Shown: piece by piece, positions 12,470 through 16,000 of the stretch
Position numbering within the stretch: the stretch's first letter is position 1
Layout of the letters: the number at the start of each line of letters is the position of its first letter
Origin: Syntrophomonas sp964422685
GTDB taxonomy: Bacteria; Bacillota; Syntrophomonadia; Syntrophomonadales; Syntrophomonadaceae
Length of the DNA: 16,000 bases
Direction of reading: 5' to 3'
Assembly (NCBI GenBank): GCA_964422685.1
Contig: CAYRCG010000038.1
Location: 1 to 16,000, forward strand
Notes under the pieces: generated by a model
Told to the model about the DNA's origin: nothing
What the model saw: the letters and a program-made list of their open reading frames with translations, nothing else
Databases searched by the model: none
Position numbers and translations under genes: made by a program

Positions 12470-15112
12470 GTGGAAATAATAACATCGCATAACGCCATTG
12501 ATTTTGATGGTTTAGCGGCTATGGTAGCCGCGGGCAAGCTTTATCCGGGGGCGATAAAGGTTTTTTCCGGGACCCTTTCCAAAAATGTTAAACAGTTTAT
12601 GGCTTTATATAAGGACCTTTTGTCCATCAAATATCCCCGGGAAATCGAATTAAAACAGGTCAAAAGGATAATAGTGGTGGACACCGCTAGCGTTAACCGC
12701 CTAGGGCATCTCAAAGAATTAGCTTCGCAAGATGATATGGATTTCTATGTTTATGACCACCACCCACCTTCGTCGGACGACTTGCCGGCAAGTGTTAGTG
12801 AGGTGGAGCAAATAGGAGCTGTAACCACCCTCCTGGTGGAGAAGATTATTGAACGGGATATTAAACTGAGTGCCTTCGAAGCTACCATTTTGGCTCTGGG
12901 TATCTATGAAGATACCGGCAGCTTACTATTTAGCTCCACAACTCCTAGGGATATATCCGCCGCCGCCTATCTACTGGGCCGGGGGGCCAACCTGTCAGTA
13001 GTGGCTAATTTTATGGATCAGCCATTTTCCGGTGAGCAAAGAGAACTGTTGCAGACTTTGCTTAATTCTTCTCAGCATTACCTAATCAAAAATATCGATG
13101 TGGTTATAGCACTATGGGACAGCGACAGATTCATCCCCGGCTTAGACACGGTTACTTATCGCTTACTGGAAATAGAGAATTGTGACGTGGCTTTCGCGAT
13201 AGCCCTGATGCAGGGTAAGGTAAATATAGTAGGGCGTAGTCGCAGCAACAACATAAAAGTGAATGAAGTTTTAAGGAGTCTAGGTGGTAGGGGACATGAT
13301 AGGGCGGCTTCCGCGGTTGTAAAAGGGAAGAAACCGGAAGAAATACTCAATTTTATTCTCAACGAACTAGAGAAGACCATACAACCCGGATTGTTAGCCC
13401 GGGATATAATGTCAACCCCGGTAAAAACTATACCCCGGGGAATAAGCATGGAGGAGGCCGGACGCCTCATGTTGCGCTATGGGCATACGGGTATGCCCGT
13501 TGTAGAAAACGATAATATAATCGGGATAATATCCCGCCGCGATGTTGATAAAGCCAAAATTCATAATCTGGGTCATGCCCCGGTGAAAGGCTTTATGAGT
13601 AGTGGAGTCCTAACCGTTTTACCGGAGACCCCAGTAGGGGAATTGCAACGTATGATGGTGGAATACGATGTGGGCAGGTTGCCTGTAACCGAGAATAACG
13701 CCTTACTGGGAATAGTATCCCGGACCGATGTATTAAGAACCCTACACGGTGACGACTATCCTGAAGCGCATGAAGTTTTGTATTCATTCACCGGGGAGGA
13801 AAGGCAGAGCTGCCTGGCTATAATACAACAGCGGATGCCTTCTCGGCTTATTGCTACCCTCCGGCTAGCTGGTGAGATAGCTGAATCTATCGGTAGCCAG
13901 GTGTATTGTGTAGGGGGCTTTGTTCGCGATTTTTTCCTGCGCGTTCCCAACTTTGATGTCGACCTGGTCGTGGAAGGGGATGGCGAAGAGCTGGCCAGAA
14001 AAATGGCTCAACATCTAGGGGGGAAGGCTAGGATACACCAACGCTTCCGCACCGCAGTGCTTATATTACCGGATGGCACAAAAATTGATATAGCTACCGC
14101 CCGGACAGAATACTATGAGTTTCCGGCGGCCTTACCCAAGGTGGAAAAGGCTTCCCTGCGGGAGGATATGTATCGTCGGGATTTTACCATTAACACTTTG
14201 GCTATAGCTTTGAACCCGGGTAGTTTTGGTGATCTTATTGATTATTTCGGCGGGCAAAAAGACTTGGAAAAGGGTCTTATCCGTATTTTATATAATTTGA
14301 GTTTTGTAGAGGACCCGACCCGGATTATAAGAGCCATCCGTTTTGAACAACGTTATAAATTTACTATCGAGGATGACACTTTGCGCTTTGCCAAGGATGC
14401 CATCGAACGGAGACTATTAGGTAAACTCAGCTATAAGCGAATTATACAAGAACTGATGCTTATACTTAGCGAGATAGATCCCCTGCCTGCGCTTGACCGT
14501 ATTATGGAAATCGGGGTATGGGAATACATGATTCCGGAAATAGACCTTAACCTAGTCAGCCGTACGATGATTAAGCGAACCCCTATTATTATCACTTGGT
14601 GGGAAGAACGCTATTTGGGGAAAAATATCAGAGGTTGGCTGGTTTACCTGATGCTTTTAATGCTGGGTTTGGATGAAGATACGGCCACCCATATCATTAA
14701 ACGCTATCATTTGGACAATTATACCCGGAAAGCGGTTGCGGAGTCCTGGCAAATAGGGAACATAGTAGAACATCTACGGGAAAACAGGGAAATCCAACCG
14801 GGCGAAATAGACCGATGGCTCGAAGGGTGGAGCAATGAGGGCCTGGTAATTTTGCTTTTATCTATTAAAGACGAAAAACTCTGGGAAAAGCTTGTTGATT
14901 ACCTGGACCTCAAGGAACAGATAAAGGTGGAGATAAACGGCTTTGACCTTAAGGAAATGGGGTTAAAACAAGGACCGGAATTCCGGTTTATTTTCGATGA
15001 ATTGTACCGCTACAAGCTTAATGGAGTAATTAGAACCCGCGAGGAAGAATTGCAGATGGTAAAAAAGTGGGATGCAGAAGGGAAATTTAAGAATGATACA
15101 ATCGCTGACTGA
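12470..15112 (+). CDS. DHH/DHHA1-CBS-tRNA nucleotidyltransferase fusion (CCA- or A-adding type)
   Basis: 880 residues in three modules. Residues 1-300: DHH phosphoesterase with Asp11/Asp13 (AIDFDG), Asp71 (VVDT), DHH 96-98 and Asp148 (YEDTG), followed by DHHA1 with GRS (255-257) and GGRGHDRAAS (272-281); all metal ligands are present. Residues about 308-425: two CBS domains, usually adenine-nucleotide sensors. Residues about 455-880: class II polymerase-beta nucleotidyltransferase with VGGFVRD (481-487), the metal pair Asp496/Asp498 (FDVDLV), RRDFTINTLA (569-578), EDPTRIIRAIRF (614-625) and a helical C-terminal half. This architecture is known from bacterial A-adding enzymes that share 3'-CCA synthesis with a separate CC-adding enzyme, but CCA activity cannot be excluded. 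GTG 12470 follows AAAGGAG by 7 bases. Its end overlaps the protease gene by 20 bases. Confidence 0.93.
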   Translation: MEIITSHNAIDFDGLAAMVAAGKLYPGAIKVFSGTLSKNVKQFMALYKDLLSIKYPREIELKQVKRIIVVDTASVNRLGHLKELASQDDMDFYVYDHHPPSSDDLPASVSEVEQIGAVTTLLVEKIIERDIKLSAFEATILALGIYEDTGSLLFSSTTPRDISAAAYLLGRGANLSVVANFMDQPFSGEQRELLQTLLNSSQHYLIKNIDVVIALWDSDRFIPGLDTVTYRLLEIENCDVAFAIALMQGKVNIVGRSRSNNIKVNEVLRSLGGRGHDRAASAVVKGKKPEEILNFILNELEKTIQPGLLARDIMSTPVKTIPRGISMEEAGRLMLRYGHTGMPVVENDNIIGIISRRDVDKAKIHNLGHAPVKGFMSSGVLTVLPETPVGELQRMMVEYDVGRLPVTENNALLGIVSRTDVLRTLHGDDYPEAHEVLYSFTGEERQSCLAIIQQRMPSRLIATLRLAGEIAESIGSQVYCVGGFVRDFFLRVPNFDVDLVVEGDGEELARKMAQHLGGKARIHQRFRTAVLILPDGTKIDIATARTEYYEFPAALPKVEKASLREDMYRRDFTINTLAIALNPGSFGDLIDYFGGQKDLEKGLIRILYNLSFVEDPTRIIRAIRFEQRYKFTIEDDTLRFAKDAIERRLLGKLSYKRIIQELMLILSEIDPLPALDRIMEIGVWEYMIPEIDLNLVSRTMIKRTPIIITWWEERYLGKNIRGWLVYLMLLMLGLDEDTATHIIKRYHLDNYTRKAVAESWQIGNIVEHLRENREIQPGEIDRWLEGWSNEGLVILLLSIKDEKLWEKLVDYLDLKEQIKVEINGFDLKEMGLKQGPEFRFIFDELYRYKLNGVIRTREEELQMVKKWDAEGKFKNDTIAD

Positions 15113-15716
15113 GATGCTAATAGCCTTACCGGCAATAATGATTGCCCTGACTTTCCATGAATATGCCCACGGCAAGGTAGCGGATATCCTGGGTGACAGT
15201 ACCCCTTATTACCAGGGGAGGCTAACCCTCAATCCCCTGCCACATATAGACTGGGTTGGTTTTCTTATGCTTTTTCTGTTTCACTTCGGATGGGCTAAAC
15301 CGGTACAGGTCAATCCCCTTAATTTTAAAAATGTGAGCCCTAAACAAGGAATGATGCTGGTATCGTTAGCGGGCCCGGGCATGAACATATTTTTAGCTTT
15401 TCTGGGGATGCTGGCGTTAAAATTTTTGCTGCCGTTTCAAGGCCAGGAATGGGTCGTAGTTAGTATAAATCTAATACGCCCCTTGATTTATATTAACTTG
15501 ATTTTAGCGGCGTTTAACTTGATCCCTTTGCCGCCTTTAGATGGTTCCAAGGTGATAGCGGGTTTGCTTCCGGACTCGGGGGCTAAAATATTATATTCCC
15601 TGGAACCTTACGGGCCTCTGATACTGTTATTGCTTATCGTAACGGGAGGGGCTGCCTATATATTTTTGCCGCTGGCTAATTTACTAAACAAGCTATTATA
15701 TCTTATTGTTTTTTAG
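15093..15716 (+). CDS. Site-2-type membrane zinc metalloprotease (M50 family)
   Basis: 207 residues, mostly hydrophobic, with about five membrane segments. The zinc site is complete: HEYAH (His22, Glu23, His26) in the first helix and the distant aspartate Asp150 in NLIPLPPLDGSK (142-153). GRLTLNPLPHID (42-53) and SLAGPGMNI (91-99) match the short form of the family that lacks PDZ domains and is common in Firmicutes. Members cut substrates inside the membrane; the substrate here is unknown. I chose ATG 15093, with AAGGGA about 9 bases upstream, over ATG 15072, which would add seven charged residues before the first helix. It overlaps the end of the nucleotidyltransferase fusion by 20 bases, so the pair is translationally linked, although no functional tie is evident. 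Nothing is missing at the C terminus. Confidence 0.92.
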   Translation: MIQSLTEMLIALPAIMIALTFHEYAHGKVADILGDSTPYYQGRLTLNPLPHIDWVGFLMLFLFHFGWAKPVQVNPLNFKNVSPKQGMMLVSLAGPGMNIFLAFLGMLALKFLLPFQGQEWVVVSINLIRPLIYINLILAAFNLIPLPPLDGSKVIAGLLPDSGAKILYSLEPYGPLILLLLIVTGGAAYIFLPLANLLNKLLYLIVF

Positions 15717-15782
15717 GCTCCTTATACCGCAGCCGTTAGATCGGAACACTGAACACTAACAAACAATGCTGTGAATATAGGG

Positions 15783-15811
15783 TAAGATTCCTCGCAAGGC
15801 TCGGAGTGACG
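15783..15811 (+). repeat. Copy of the dispersed TAAGATTCCTCGC..CGGAGTGACG repeat
   Basis: TAAGATTCCTCGC (15783-15795) is identical to 3177-3189, followed by CGGAGTGACG (15802-15811), which resembles the GCAATGACG end of the unit at 9934-9970. It lies in the non-coding tail downstream of the M50 protease gene. Confidence 0.55.
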
Positions 15812-15853
15812 TGGGGCGGCGCGATATGAATATACCAGCGAGCGATTGGCGGA

Positions 15854-15992
15854 GCATGGCTGCAACACCCGGCGAAGCCGAGTAGGCGAAAGGGGGCGAG
15901 TGACAGGACGTCACGAGCGCGCGTCTTCCCATGGACGGGAAGTCCGCGCGGTACCCCTTGAGCACGAGGCAAGCTGCCGGTGTTGCCCATGC
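15854..15992. other. GC-rich, strongly self-complementary element, function unknown
   Basis: The ends pair over 17 bp with small bulges: GCATGG (15854-15859), GCAACACC (15862-15869) and GGC (15871-15873) with GCC (15976-15978), GGTGTTGC (15979-15986) and CCATGC (15987-15992). Inside are GTGAC/GTCAC (15900-15904 and 15910-15914) and a long hairpin CGCGCG + CTTCCC (15918-15930) with GGGAAG + CGCGCG (15937-15950). The composition is much richer in GC than the flanking genes. Minus-strand open frames cross it but show no ribosome site or known domain. It could be a structured RNA or a mobile structured repeat; the window edge is 8 bases away. Confidence 0.6.
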
Positions 15993-16000
15993 GTAGCGTC

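Noticed and set aside
15736..15990. Open minus-strand frames of 84 and 69 codons in the right-hand tail
   Set aside because: They overlap each other and the structured GC-rich element, show no known domain and no convincing Shine-Dalgarno sequence; long frames are expected in GC-rich repeats.

Overview
The window reads as a chromosomal housekeeping segment of a spore-forming, Gram-positive anaerobe of the class Clostridia. GC looks moderate. The evidence is the gene order BofC-like / ruvC-ruvA-ruvB / queA / tgt / yajC / secD-secF, which resembles the bofC-ruvA-ruvB-queA-tgt-yajC order of Bacillus subtilis, together with QueH, DUF2905, DUF2889, an M50 protease and a DHH-CBS-tRNA nucleotidyltransferase fusion. 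The overall flavour suggests a Syntrophomonas-type organism; that placement is inference from gene content, not a database match.

Layout. 18-584: BofC-like secreted or membrane-anchored protein, closed by a rho-independent terminator (about 647-687). 816-3135: ruvC, ruvA, ruvB (Holliday junction branch migration and resolution). 3414-6616: queH, a small DUF2905 membrane protein, queA and tgt; Tgt, QueA and QueH together cover every tRNA-bound step of queuosine synthesis. 6679-9720: yajC, an HD-domain protein, secD and secF, tightly packed (Sec translocon accessory complex), ended by a strong terminator at 9867-9896. 9721-10134: gene-free, repeat-rich. 10135-11805: lapA-like membrane protein and lysA. 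11833-12321: a lone minus-strand DUF2889 gene, with its own promoter back to back with the promoter of the next gene. 12470-15716: an 880-residue DHH/DHHA1-CBS-CBS-nucleotidyltransferase fusion overlapping an M50 (site-2-type) protease. 15717-16000: a dispersed repeat copy and a GC-rich, strongly self-complementary element.

All genes except the DUF2889 gene are on the plus strand. Several starts had to be moved inward to match Shine-Dalgarno (SD) sequences; ruvB, yajC, secD and lysA all use TTG. The genes are mostly ordinary core genes. The less explained material is intergenic: a 52-bp repeat present twice (ruvC-ruvA gap and queH-DUF2905 gap) whose hairpin is kept by wobble pairs, a pair of hairpin repeats with a compensatory pair change (9939-9995), a minus-strand terminator-like hairpin with no minus-strand gene (3323-3349), and the structured element at 15854-15992. 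No CRISPR array, rRNA, tRNA, insertion sequence or prophage gene is visible.
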